64,000 nucleotides of DNA from JAFAGX01 sp035623255 (GTDB taxonomy: Bacteria > Acidobacteriota > Terriglobia > Terriglobales > Acidobacteriaceae). A program made the translations under genes and the position numbers. Shown here one piece after another: positions 9,527-17,545 of the stretch. Position 1 is the first letter of the stretch, and every line of letters begins with the position of its first letter. The notes under the pieces were generated by a model that saw only the letters and a program-made list of their open reading frames with translations, made no database searches and had not been told where the DNA came from. The stretch covers positions 1 through 64,000 of the forward strand of contig DASPTU010000041.1 in the NCBI GenBank assembly GCA_035623255.1. The letters run 5' to 3'.

Positions 9527-10834
9527 TCAACCTTCAGCACGTACGCGCACCGTCTGCGGGACGCAGAGCAGCAGAAGTCCTCCAACCAAGGCTGCGATCA
9601 TTATGGAAGTCAAGCCGTAGTTGAAAGATCCCGTTCTGGTATGCAGGTAGCCGAACAGATATGGACCCGCGAAACCTGCCACGCTACCTACCGAGTTGAT
9701 CATTCCGACCGCCGCGGCGGCGGCTGACTGGCTTAGAATCTCGGTCGGAATTGCCCAAAAGGCCGGCAGATAGGAAATCGACAAGCCGACGAACGTGAAG
9801 AATACCAGCGATAGTGTGGTTGACCGAGGCTGAGTAAGCAGTCCGAAGGCGCCGCCGCTGGCCAGCAAAATTGGAATCGCCGAATGCCAGCGCCGTTCGC
9901 ATGTCTTATCGGAATGCCATCCGTTGACCTGCATGACCACGAACGCCACTATGTAGGGCACCGCGCCTACCACTCCGAGTTGAGCATCGGGCAACCCCAA
10001 CCTGCTTTTCAGCATGGTCGGAAACCAGAAAGCAAAGCTGTAGAACGTGAAATAGTTAAAAAAGGTCAGGCCTGCCAACAGCAGAACAGTGCGCGACCTG
10101 AGGGCTTGCCACAAGGTCATCGGTTGAGCTTTTACGGCGGTTTCCTTGCGCAGGCTGTCCAAGATCCAGAACTGCTGCTCGGGAGTAAGCCAGTTTGCCT
10201 CCACCGGCCAGTCGGTCAAAAAAAAGAATGCAGCTGCTCCGAGTAGAACAGCCGGCAATCCTTCCAGGATGAAGAGCCAGCGCCAGCCCTCAAACGAAAA
10301 CCAACTATGACCGAGAATCCAGCCGGCGACTGGGGAGCCAATGACGAACGACATCGGAATCGCAGCCATGAAATTGCTCGTTGCCTTGGCCCGGTCCCTG
10401 CATATGAACCAGTGGCTCAGGTACACAATCACGCCGGGAAAAAATCCAGCCTCCGCTGCCCCTAGAAGAAAGCGTGCCAAATAAAGTTGAGACGGTGTAT
10501 GTACCAAAGCTGTAAGCGAGGTTAGGAGTCCCCAGGCGATCATGGTGCCGGAAACCATTCGGCGCGCACTCCATCGTTCGACCAGGACAGCGCCCGGCAC
10601 CTGCAAAGCCACATAGCTGATGAAAAAAACACCTATGCCCAGTCCGAACACACGGTCGCTGAAACCAAGGTCCCGCGACATTCCGATTGCCGCATAGGCG
10701 ACACTGGTTCGGTCAAGATAGTTCACGATGTAGAGAACGAAAAGAAACGGAAGCAGCCGCAGCGCAATCTCGCGTCGCGTCCGCTTTATGAGCTCACCCG
10801 TTGGAAAGACGGCCTGTGAGGTCGGTACGGCCAT
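9527..10834 (-). CDS. MFS transporter, ACS (anion:cation symporter) family
   Basis: The 435-residue protein has about 12 membrane segments in two bundles of six. It begins with the ACS hallmark PFLFVLYIVNYLDRTSVAYA and a helix-4 region FLLGAAEAGFFPGVIVYLSHW. A central cytoplasmic loop follows (TDWPVEANWLTPEQQFWI). The family imports organic acids such as phthalate, glucarate, tartrate or hexuronates with protons. Substrate specificity cannot be assigned. It is a single gene convergent with the phosphoesterase gene and divergent from the flavin oxidoreductase gene at 11003. Confidence 0.9.
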   Translation of the reverse strand: MAVPTSQAVFPTGELIKRTRREIALRLLPFLFVLYIVNYLDRTSVAYAAIGMSRDLGFSDRVFGLGIGVFFISYVALQVPGAVLVERWSARRMVSGTMIAWGLLTSLTALVHTPSQLYLARFLLGAAEAGFFPGVIVYLSHWFICRDRAKATSNFMAAIPMSFVIGSPVAGWILGHSWFSFEGWRWLFILEGLPAVLLGAAAFFFLTDWPVEANWLTPEQQFWILDSLRKETAVKAQPMTLWQALRSRTVLLLAGLTFFNYFTFYSFAFWFPTMLKSRLGLPDAQLGVVGAVPYIVAFVVMQVNGWHSDKTCERRWHSAIPILLASGGAFGLLTQPRSTTLSLVFFTFVGLSISYLPAFWAIPTEILSQSAAAAAVGMINSVGSVAGFAGPYLFGYLHTRTGSFNYGLTSIMIAALVGGLLLLCVPQTVRVRAEG

Positions 10835-11002
10835 TCATTTGGCTCCGGCGCATCGACGCTGAAATTGGCGGAGTATACCGGAATAACCGCAGCGAGTAAA
10901 CCGGCTTTGTGATGTCAAACCGGCGCAGTTGCAGGTTCGCAATAGCCCGTATTGAGGAATGCTCATTAGCTCGGACTACAATTCCAATGGGAGGCCGTCG
11001 CG

Positions 11003-12025
11003 ATGATTCTGGATACAGCCCTGCACGAGGACGATTTGCAGCAAGTACCGCAATATGCGTGCAGTGCGGAGAAAATTGGTTACGGTTGCCTATGGACATC
11101 GGAAACTCAGCACGATCCTTTTCTGCCTTTGGCCGTGGCCGCGACGGCGACCTCGTCGATCCACCTCGGAACATCGATTGCGGTGGCCTTTCCGCGCAGT
11201 CCCATGATTACTGCTTATACGGCTTGGGACATCCAGAAGGCCTCAAGGGGTCGATTCATCCTTGGACTCGGATCCCAAGTCAGAGCACATAATGAGCGGC
11301 GATTCTCCGTAAAGTTCGAGTCGCCGGGGCCGAAGCTGCGTGAGGTCGTTCTGGCGCTGCGCTCCATCTGGGAATGCTGGCAGAACGGAACTGCGCTCCG
11401 CTTCCGAGGAGAGTTCTACCACTTCGACCTGATGACCCCATTCTTCAACCCAGGTCCCATTGCTCACCCGAAGATTCCCGTCTTCGTTGCCGGGGTCAAT
11501 CATTACATGTGCCGGATGGCGGGAGAAGTATGCGACGGTCTGCACGTGCATCCCTTTCACACTCTCAAATATCTTCGCGAGTACGTGCACCCTGCAGTTG
11601 AGGACGGATTGCGAGCCTCAGGACGATCACGCCGGGAGTTCACATACGCTAGCGCTGCATTCGTAGTTGTCGGAGACACGGAGGCGGAACGTGCCAGGAA
11701 CATCGAGGCAGTAAGGCAGCAAGTCGCCTTTTATGCCTCCACCAGGACGTACGAACCTGTACTCGCCTCGCATGGGTGGGAGGGCATCGGCCCGGAACTG
11801 CATCAGAAATCGCTCCAAGGCGATTGGAACGGGATGGCGCGGCTCATCACCGACGAGATGCTGAACGAAGTCGCGGTGAGTGGGACTTACCAGGACATCG
11901 GCCGGAAACTATGCCAACGTTATGCAGGCCTGCTGGATCGTGTCTCCTTGTATCAGCCTTATAAGACGTCTGCCGATGGGCCGCGGCAGGTTAACCTGGT
12001 GCGGCAGTTCAGTCCGCAAGCATAG
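11003..12025 (+). CDS. F420-dependent LLM-class oxidoreductase (TIGR03617-like)
   Basis: The 340-residue protein is a luciferase-like TIM barrel. It shows the family signature of a substrate- and cofactor-binding barrel: IGYGCLWTSETQHDPFLPLA, then TSIAVAFPRSPMITAYTAWD, the GRFILGLGSQ turn, and the later FVAGVNHYMCRMAGEVCDGL. These match the TIGR03617 subfamily, predicted to use coenzyme F420 (or FMN) to reduce or oxidise unknown substrates. A purine-rich GGGAGG lies ahead of the ATG. It may form a divergent pair with the MFS transporter, but nothing shows they share a pathway. Confidence 0.85.
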   Translation: MILDTALHEDDLQQVPQYACSAEKIGYGCLWTSETQHDPFLPLAVAATATSSIHLGTSIAVAFPRSPMITAYTAWDIQKASRGRFILGLGSQVRAHNERRFSVKFESPGPKLREVVLALRSIWECWQNGTALRFRGEFYHFDLMTPFFNPGPIAHPKIPVFVAGVNHYMCRMAGEVCDGLHVHPFHTLKYLREYVHPAVEDGLRASGRSRREFTYASAAFVVVGDTEAERARNIEAVRQQVAFYASTRTYEPVLASHGWEGIGPELHQKSLQGDWNGMARLITDEMLNEVAVSGTYQDIGRKLCQRYAGLLDRVSLYQPYKTSADGPRQVNLVRQFSPQA

Positions 12026-12089
12026 TGGGACGGTCTTGCCTGATGCCATAGTTTGGTCAGACGAAACCTTGATGCTCGGCTGCTCGGAG

Positions 12090-12608
12090 TCAGGCCGCCG
12101 GTCGGGCGAATGGGTTTTCGTCGGCGCTCCTGCCGTACACCACGGGCACTGGCACGTTGAGCAAGCGCAGGTAGACGACGAGCTCGCCGCGATGGTGATA
12201 CCAGTGATTTAGGGCCATCGTGCGTATCAGACCCAAACGCGACCACGTGAGGATCTCGCGGTCGCCAAACGACAGACGCCACGCGGCGTTAGCCTTCGCC
12301 TCGTCGAGGCTGGCGAGCGCCTCGCGGATCGCGGCTACTGAGCCATCGAACGAGGCCAGGAGCGCGTCCCGGCTCTCGCAGGACGCGTACCCGACCGATA
12401 CGGTCGCCATATCCAAGCCGTCCATCTGGGCGAGCCTGGCGACGTGGCCTGGAATTGATGCCACGTGCTGTGCGAGCTCGCCGGCGCTCAAGGACTTGGG
12501 GTGCGGCCGCCATTCGAACCGGTCGGCCGGGACACGCTCGATAACGCGGCGAGTCGCGGGCGTCTCGGCGTCGAGCTCCACGAGTAGAGCATGGGCGGCA
12601 GGTAGCAT
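12090..12608 (-). CDS. DinB-family four-helix protein
   Basis: The 172-residue product fits the DinB/YfiT four-helix-bundle fold. The three metal-binding histidines expected for the family are plausibly His48 (GELAQHVASI) and the pair in the last helix (NHWYHHRGELVVYL). Family members include thiol-dependent transferases and stress-induced proteins; many have no known reaction. It is close to the STAS gene downstream of the same promoter region, with a 59-base gap, but no functional link is evident. Confidence 0.82.
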   Translation of the reverse strand: MLPAAHALLVELDAETPATRRVIERVPADRFEWRPHPKSLSAGELAQHVASIPGHVARLAQMDGLDMATVSVGYASCESRDALLASFDGSVAAIREALASLDEAKANAAWRLSFGDREILTWSRLGLIRTMALNHWYHHRGELVVYLRLLNVPVPVVYGRSADENPFARPAA

Positions 12609-12667
12609 TGTGTTCTCCTTGGTCAGCCACTTGCAATATGAAGGGACAATCTTGCCACGGGTACGAC

Positions 12668-13006
12668 TCAGGCAAAGGACTTCACCGCAGCTTCGTCGTC
12701 GTCAAAAACTTCGAAAAGGTTGAGAACTCCAACCAGCCGTAAGGTTTGAATGGCAAACTTCGACGGTTGCACGAGTTTGATCGTGCCGCCACGCTGCTTG
12801 GTGGACGCGAGAAACCGCACCACCAGGCCGATGCCGCTCGAATCAATCATTGGCACCTCGGCCAAGTTTAGTACCAGGCGCGCCTCTCCATTGCCCAGAG
12901 CTTCCTCCAGCGTTTTCCGCAAGTCATCGACGGGGGGACCCATTCGGAGCGGCCCGCGAAGACGAATCAGTTGGGCAGGACCACGCTTGGTAACGTTGAT
13001 ATCCAC
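12668..13006 (-). CDS. STAS-domain anti-anti-sigma factor-like protein
   Basis: The 112-residue protein is a single STAS domain. It has the phosphoswitch loop around VPMIDSSGIGLVVRFL, where Ser56 or Ser57 would be the site phosphorylated by an anti-sigma kinase. Proteins of this kind release a sigma factor or act in a partner-switching signal cascade. No kinase gene of the RsbW type is nearby. It is divergent from the sigma-54 activator gene (228 bases between starts), a position that hints at shared regulation with the peptide system, without proof. Confidence 0.85.
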   Translation of the reverse strand: MDINVTKRGPAQLIRLRGPLRMGPPVDDLRKTLEEALGNGEARLVLNLAEVPMIDSSGIGLVVRFLASTKQRGGTIKLVQPSKFAIQTLRLVGVLNLFEVFDDDEAAVKSFA

Positions 13007-13178
13007 ACTTTCTCCTCAGTTCCAGGCAGCCGACGGGAGGTCGGTTTGTCAGTCGCGAGTTAGGTTACGTAAGGGCAGCATAATTTGCAAGGGGATGTGC
13101 TTTCTATGGTTTGCGAGTGGAAGCCGACACCTGCCCGGCGGTCGTTCCGCCCTCCCTCGTGCCCGCCGCCCGAGTAAG

Positions 13179-13214
13179 AAAAATTCATCTTTCGGGGTCA
13201 AATATTTGTATAAT
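13179..13214 (+). promoter_or_regulatory. AT-rich operator-like motif and -10 box upstream of the sigma-54 activator gene
   Basis: The 14-mer AAAAATTCATCTTT at 13179-13192 is repeated exactly at 14659-14672, upstream of the peptide genes. It is followed by TCAAATATTTG and overlaps a TATAAT box (13209-13214) about 20 bases before the ATG at 13235. The overlap suggests that the activator binds its own sigma-70-type promoter. No good -35 box is visible. Confidence 0.5.
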
Positions 13215-13234
13215 CGTCGACCGCTGGAGGGTCG

Positions 13235-14644
13235 ATGCACAGCGCCGCTGCCCGCAGTCAGCTTTCCTCTTACAGGATTTTCATCATCACAACGGATGAA
13301 CGGGTCGCTCCCGAAGCCGAGGCGTATCTCGGGACGGACTACGACGTCCGAATGTTCCAAACCTGGGACGAGTTTTTGGCAATGCAAAGGAAAGAGCCAG
13401 CCGATGTCATACTCATTGACATCGATACGGTTGGTGAGCGTACGGAGGATGGGCTCGCTGCCATCGCGGAGTTGCGCGCTTTTGGCCCAGACCTTGTCCT
13501 GGTTGCTCTGACGCGTTCGAACAGCCGCCGCATCCGCTACAAAGCCGTAGCGGCGACCGTGGACGAGTACTTTATCGCGCCTATCGATTTCCAGGAGGTA
13601 AACGTGGTAGTGAGCCGTGCCCTGGAAAAGCGTGTGGCGGAGATCGAGTACCGAAAGGAGCAGAAGACCGAGGCCGAGCAACAGTCCTTTCATGGACTGA
13701 TCGGTGCCAGCGAAGTCATGCAGCGTGTGTATGAGGCCGTGCGCCGCGTCGCCAACAGCAGCAGCACCGTGCTGATCCGAGGCGAAAGCGGAAGCGGAAA
13801 GGAGCTGGTTGCCCGCGCGATTGTTGCCGAGGGCCCACGGTCGCAGAAACCTTTTATCAGCATCAACTGCGCCGCGCTGCCGGAAAGTCTCATTGAAACG
13901 GAGTTGTTCGGTCACGAAAAAGGCGCCTTCACCGACGCGCAAGTGGCTCGGCCGGGACACATTGAGCTGGCTCATACCGGGACCTTGTTTATGGATGAGA
14001 TCGCGACCCTCGGCCTGGCATTACAGTCGAAGCTGCTGCGGGTACTGGAAGATCGGGTGGTGACCCGCATTGGCGGGAAGATTCCCAAAAAGATCGATTT
14101 TCGACTCATCACCGCCACCAATGAAAATCTTGAAGACCTGGTGCGCGCCGGCCGTTTTCGCGAGGATCTCTATTACCGCATCAACGTAGTTCCCATTGGC
14201 CTGCCTCCGCTGCGTGAGCGCGAGGGGGACATTCCACTGCTGTTGAATCATTTCCTCCGACTTTATTCGGATACGAATCGAGTCCCTATAAAACAGATGG
14301 ACCCCGAGGTAATTGCGATCCTTGAGGAGTATTCCTGGCCTGGCAATATCCGCGAACTGGAGAACCTGACGCAACGGCTCGTACTCATGGTGGATGGGCC
14401 GGTAATTCGGCCGACCCACCTGCCTCAGCAGATCCTGGTGACCACTACCAGTAGCCAGGAAGCACTGCTTATTCCAGAAGAAGGAGTCAACTTCGACGAG
14501 GAGATCGCGCGCATCGAGGCCGCATACGTAGGCGCTGCGCTACGGCGTTCGGGTGGAAGCAAGGTGGCCGCGGCTCGCCTCCTGCACATGGACAAGCAAA
14601 AGATGCACTACTTGTGCCGCAAACACCAGATTGGCAGGGACTGA
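13235..14644 (+). CDS. Sigma-54-dependent activator (NtrC type) with atypical receiver
   Basis: The 469-residue protein activates sigma-54 RNA polymerase by ATP hydrolysis. Residues 13-130 form a receiver-like domain with a candidate Asp62 (VILIDIDT), but the conserved receiver lysine is replaced (EYFIAPID, Ala115). The AAA+ domain has Walker A GESGSGKE (183-190), GAFTDA (230-235) where GAFTGA is usual, Walker B GTLFMDE and the arginine-finger region FREDLYYRIN. A Fis-type helix-turn-helix closes the protein (SKVAAARLLHMDKQKMHYL). GGAGG precedes the ATG. It lies directly upstream of a sigma-54 promoter driving two peptide genes, its most likely target. Confidence 0.92.
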   Translation: MHSAAARSQLSSYRIFIITTDERVAPEAEAYLGTDYDVRMFQTWDEFLAMQRKEPADVILIDIDTVGERTEDGLAAIAELRAFGPDLVLVALTRSNSRRIRYKAVAATVDEYFIAPIDFQEVNVVVSRALEKRVAEIEYRKEQKTEAEQQSFHGLIGASEVMQRVYEAVRRVANSSSTVLIRGESGSGKELVARAIVAEGPRSQKPFISINCAALPESLIETELFGHEKGAFTDAQVARPGHIELAHTGTLFMDEIATLGLALQSKLLRVLEDRVVTRIGGKIPKKIDFRLITATNENLEDLVRAGRFREDLYYRINVVPIGLPPLREREGDIPLLLNHFLRLYSDTNRVPIKQMDPEVIAILEEYSWPGNIRELENLTQRLVLMVDGPVIRPTHLPQQILVTTTSSQEALLIPEEGVNFDEEIARIEAAYVGAALRRSGGSKVAAARLLHMDKQKMHYLCRKHQIGRD

Positions 14645-14658
14645 ACTGCAGACTGATT

Positions 14659-14690
14659 AAAAATTCATCTTTTCAAAGTTGAATTATTAA
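14659..14690 (+). promoter_or_regulatory. Candidate upstream activating sequence for the first peptide locus
   Basis: It contains the inverted repeat AATTCA (14662-14667) and TGAATT (14680-14685), with the shared 14-mer AAAAATTCATCTTT on the left and GAATTATTAATC on the right. The right half starts 120 bases upstream of the -24 element, a typical distance for an enhancer bound by an NtrC-type activator. The same right half occurs at 58891, 119 bases before the second sigma-54 promoter. Confidence 0.6.
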
Positions 14691-14697
14691 TCCTTAT

Positions 14698-14717
14698 CGG
14701 CCACGAGCCGGTTTTTT
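14698..14717 (+). terminator. Weak hairpin with T run after the activator gene
   Basis: A short stem CGGC/GCCG with a five-base loop is followed by G and six T residues. This is compatible with termination of the activator transcript before the peptide promoter. The stem is short, so this is tentative. Confidence 0.35.
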
Positions 14718-14800
14718 GGGAGTGCATCGGTGCTCCGGTAGCACAATCAACACTATGAAAATTCAGTTGTTATGTTAGGTGGGAACGCCAAACCGGGATT

Positions 14801-14816
14801 TGGCATATTGTGTGCT
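14801..14816 (+). promoter_or_regulatory. Sigma-54 (-24/-12) promoter of peptide locus 1
   Basis: TGGCATATTGTGTGCT matches the consensus TGGCACGNNNNTTGCA. GG and GC are at the exact spacing the sigma factor requires. The predicted transcript starts near 14827, giving a leader of about 70 bases before the peptide A gene. A perfect GCCAAA/TTTGGC inverted repeat (14787-14804) overlaps the -24 box. Confidence 0.75.
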
Positions 14817-14897
14817 TCTAACCTCTCGACGCTTGGGGTTGAACAGCGAGAGAAATCTTAGAGTTCCAGGCGCTAAAGCGCATCGAGGAGAGACGAC

Positions 14898-15080
14898 ATG
14901 GCGATTCAGAAAAAGTCTTTGATCAGCAGCCGGACCACCGAAAAGAAATCCGTAACAAAGCCGGAACAGACACCAATAGGTGAGCCGAAGGGCCTGACGG
15001 CGAAAGCGCTACAGGCGCACCGTCTCCTGAAAGGAATGAAATACAAGCGCGTTTTGGTAGCAAAACATTTCAAGAAGTAG
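14898..15080 (+). CDS. Small Lys-rich peptide A1 of the KKSL family
   Basis: The 60-residue peptide begins MAIQKKSLISSR and contains 13 Lys, 3 Arg and only 3 Glu. It has no cysteine or tryptophan, and no membrane segment or standard signal peptide. The middle part (PIGEPKGLTAKAL) matches the A2 peptide at 59092 (PVGESKTLAAKAL), while the basic C-terminus differs. GAGGAGAG provides a good ribosome site. It is the first gene after the sigma-54 promoter and precedes peptide B1 by 79 bases. I recognise no named family. A secreted or processed precursor is an inference from the conserved N-terminus and the neighbouring export genes. Confidence 0.8.
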   Translation: MAIQKKSLISSRTTEKKSVTKPEQTPIGEPKGLTAKALQAHRLLKGMKYKRVLVAKHFKK

Positions 15081-15159
15081 TCGGGGGCAGTTCGGCCCTA
15101 TGACTTCGATTGCGGAAGGTTCTGTACATTACAGCGCATAGCGCAGAAAGGCATTAACA

Positions 15160-15351
15160 ATGTCGGTTCCGAAGAAATCGTTGATCAGCAACAGAGTCGC
15201 CGTAAAGAAGGCCTTGATCGCCAGCCAGCCGGAGACAGAAGAGTCGAATCCGCTGAAGGCAAATTCGCTCACCGCTCAGTCTATGAAGCGGAAGAGGGTC
15301 ATGAATACCTTCAAGACTTTCAAGGCCGGCGCACATAAGAGCTACTACTAG
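15160..15351 (+). CDS. Small Lys-rich peptide B1 of the KKSL family
   Basis: The 63-residue peptide begins MSVPKKSLISNR. Over residues 1-46 it is identical to peptide B2 (59355) at 39 positions, including AVKKALIASQPE and the stretch LKANSLTAQSMK. After residue 46 the two diverge (here NTFKTFKAGAHKSYY). It contains 13 Lys/Arg against 3 Glu and no cysteine. This conserved-front, variable-end pattern resembles a leader plus core peptide. The ribosome site is weaker than that of A1. It is cotranscribed with A1 and ends before a strong hairpin that separates it from the convergent export operon. Confidence 0.82.
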   Translation: MSVPKKSLISNRVAVKKALIASQPETEESNPLKANSLTAQSMKRKRVMNTFKTFKAGAHKSYY

Positions 15352-15372
15352 CGGCGTTTGTCTGATCGGCTG

Positions 15373-15395
15373 GAGGCTGCGAGAATCGCAGCCTC
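15373..15395. terminator. Hairpin terminator between peptide locus 1 and the export operon
   Basis: The perfect 10-bp stem GAGGCTGCGA/TCGCAGCCTC with a GAA loop is followed by TCGTGCTTTT. It sits between the peptide B1 stop and the stop of the convergent protease gene, so it may serve both strands. The second locus ends in a related GGGGCTGC hairpin. Confidence 0.75.
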
Positions 15396-15403
15396 TCGTG
15401 CTT

Positions 15404-17545
15404 TTACCAGATCTTGCGATCGACAAAGTCACGAACCTGTTGGCCAAATAAGGCCGCCAGAGATCTGTGGCCGATCACGATCTTGGCGGTTCCCGGCATT
15501 CCTATCTTCAGCCGGCCGCCAGCGTTAGGCACTACCGCAGTAACCCCATAAAAGTCGATACCCGTCAGACCCTTGTAGCCTTCCTGTGGCACCAGGCCGG
15601 GCTCGATGCGGGCGGCTGAGGGCGCAAGGTCGGCCACTTGCGAGTGCAGTGGCACAAAGGCGGAATCCAGTTTCAATGAGACTGGATTTCCCGGCCTCAC
15701 GTCGCGTAAATCGAATTCCGGAAGGTAAATTCGCGCGCGGAGGGTATTTACATCGGCCACTTCAAGCAACAGTCTTCCGGCTTCGGCGTAAGAGCCGGCA
15801 AGATCGGCAGGACGAGGTGTAATGACGGTGCCCGCGATGGGGCTGACGACCCGTAAAGCAGAAACCTGTAATGCCAACTCGGCCGATTGTTCGCCGAGCG
15901 AATCACGTTGCCTTTCCGCGCGATTGTAGTCGGCATATCGAAGCCGCGCTTCTGCCGCACGCAAGGAGGCCAGCCGCCATTCCGAATTCACTTCTGCCGC
16001 CCGAGACTCCAACTCCAGGTTGCGTAGATTGACTAGCGGTGTTCCGGCCTTAACCAGTTGGCCTTCGGTGGGAAGCACAGAAGCGACTTCCCCGGGTACC
16101 GTCGCATGAATCGCCGCCTTGCGCATAGCTTCGAGACTGAATCGTCCGGTACGGGTATCCGGCCAGATCGGGACAAATAGGAACAACGCAGTTAAGATTC
16201 CGGCAATCGCTCCGCGCGGCGTGAATAGCCACTGCCGGACCCGTTCTCTTTTATCGAGGTAAAGAGTTCTCATGAATCTCACCAGTGTGCGAATGCGTGA
16301 TTTGAAGATCAGTAACGCTATCAGGCCTGCGGGAACGAAAGCCCATTCCGGCGAGTATTTGCGAAACACATGGTAGGAGAAGCTGATCACCACATACAGA
16401 AGGGTATAGCTGTAAATGCCTGAGGCAATTGCGTAGATAGCAAACAAAAGTCGGCGGCGGCGCGGCACAAACTCAACTTCGACCGGCAATCTGAAAATAT
16501 GCTTCTTGCACCAGCTGGAAATGAAGGCGGTAGAGTCCTCCTTCAGCGCGATAATCCCTGTCAGTTCACACAGGATGTAGTAGCCATCCAGCTTGATCAG
16601 GGGATTGAGGTTGATAACTGCGACGCCCACGCCGGTTATGAGAATAATCTTGTAGGCCAGATCGTGTATCGGAGTGCCGGCGGGAGTGCCCCACCAAATG
16701 ATCGAGGCGGCTGAACAAAAGATCAATTCCACCCAGATGCCGGCGATCGAAGTGGTAATTCGCGCCCACTTCCCGGCATAGATGTAAACCTCCGTCACGT
16801 CCACGAAGAAGCAGGGCTCAAGATAGTAGAGGAGGAACCCCATTTTGTGGACCTCGCCACCGAAGTGCTTGCACGTGAGCCCATGCGCTGACTCATGGAA
16901 GAAGCCCAGAAAACAGAATAAGAGCCAGAACTCGACAATGTCGCTCAGCCCCTTTTGCGTAAAGTTGTAGTACTTCAGGGTATCGGCGCCGATTTCGCCC
17001 CAGCGATCGATGAAGATCAGGGCCATGATGCCGAAAAGAAACAGCGTCAGCCCGGTGAACCAGCCGGTGTAAACGAACTTAGCCCGTTCGTGAAGGCGGG
17101 TCAGGTAAGTGTCGGGATCCCAGTGGCCAACCGTGATGGTGGTGATGTCTTCCCATTTCTTCGCCGCCCGCTTGTGGCGTTCCTCTGCGCCTTTTTCGGC
17201 CGCAAGGACATTAGGCTCCAGCGGGGACGTGTACCAGATCTCGTCGAGCTCACTGATATACTCCCGAATATCCGCTGGGGAGTAATAAACGCCGGTGCGT
17301 TCTTTGTAAGCATTCGATACATCTTCGTAGGAGCGTTGGCCATTGAAGAGCTGCACCAAGTCCCACTGTTCCGGCGTAAATCGATAGAGTTGATTTGCTC
17401 CGGAAACGATGGCATAGATGACAGGTTCTCCATCCTCGGTTTGTGGCCTCGCTACTATCTTGGGGTGAAGGCGGGGGTAGCGTTTGCGGGCCGACCGGGA
17501 AGGCAGGTCAGGGAGGGCGACATGTAGGGCTTCAGTGAGATTCAT
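15404..17545 (-). CDS. PqqD-like / M50 site-2 protease / HlyD fusion protein
   Basis: The 713-residue membrane protein has three parts. Residues about 20-110 resemble a PqqD/RRE peptide-binding domain. Residues about 155-460 are a multi-pass M50 metalloprotease core with HESAHG (His217, Glu218, His221) and the second metal motif NPLIKLDGYY (Asp320). Residues about 470-700 are an HlyD-like membrane-fusion segment (ATVPGEVASVLPTEGQLVKA; VVSPIAGTVI). The catalytic residues are intact. It is the third gene of an operon, overlapping the preceding HlyD gene by 14 bases. The combination suggests recognition, intramembrane cleavage and handover of a peptide; the KKSL peptides encoded convergently are the obvious candidates. 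Confidence 0.87.
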   Translation of the reverse strand: MNLTEALHVALPDLPSRSARKRYPRLHPKIVARPQTEDGEPVIYAIVSGANQLYRFTPEQWDLVQLFNGQRSYEDVSNAYKERTGVYYSPADIREYISELDEIWYTSPLEPNVLAAEKGAEERHKRAAKKWEDITTITVGHWDPDTYLTRLHERAKFVYTGWFTGLTLFLFGIMALIFIDRWGEIGADTLKYYNFTQKGLSDIVEFWLLFCFLGFFHESAHGLTCKHFGGEVHKMGFLLYYLEPCFFVDVTEVYIYAGKWARITTSIAGIWVELIFCSAASIIWWGTPAGTPIHDLAYKIILITGVGVAVINLNPLIKLDGYYILCELTGIIALKEDSTAFISSWCKKHIFRLPVEVEFVPRRRRLLFAIYAIASGIYSYTLLYVVISFSYHVFRKYSPEWAFVPAGLIALLIFKSRIRTLVRFMRTLYLDKRERVRQWLFTPRGAIAGILTALFLFVPIWPDTRTGRFSLEAMRKAAIHATVPGEVASVLPTEGQLVKAGTPLVNLRNLELESRAAEVNSEWRLASLRAAEARLRYADYNRAERQRDSLGEQSAELALQVSALRVVSPIAGTVITPRPADLAGSYAEAGRLLLEVADVNTLRARIYLPEFDLRDVRPGNPVSLKLDSAFVPLHSQVADLAPSAARIEPGLVPQEGYKGLTGIDFYGVTAVVPNAGGRLKIGMPGTAKIVIGHRSLAALFGQQVRDFVDRKIW

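Noticed and set aside
13086..13103. Minus-strand sequence resembling a sigma-54 promoter ahead of the STAS gene (AAGCACATCCCCTTGCA).
   Set aside because: One of the invariant G residues is missing and the spacing is one base too long.
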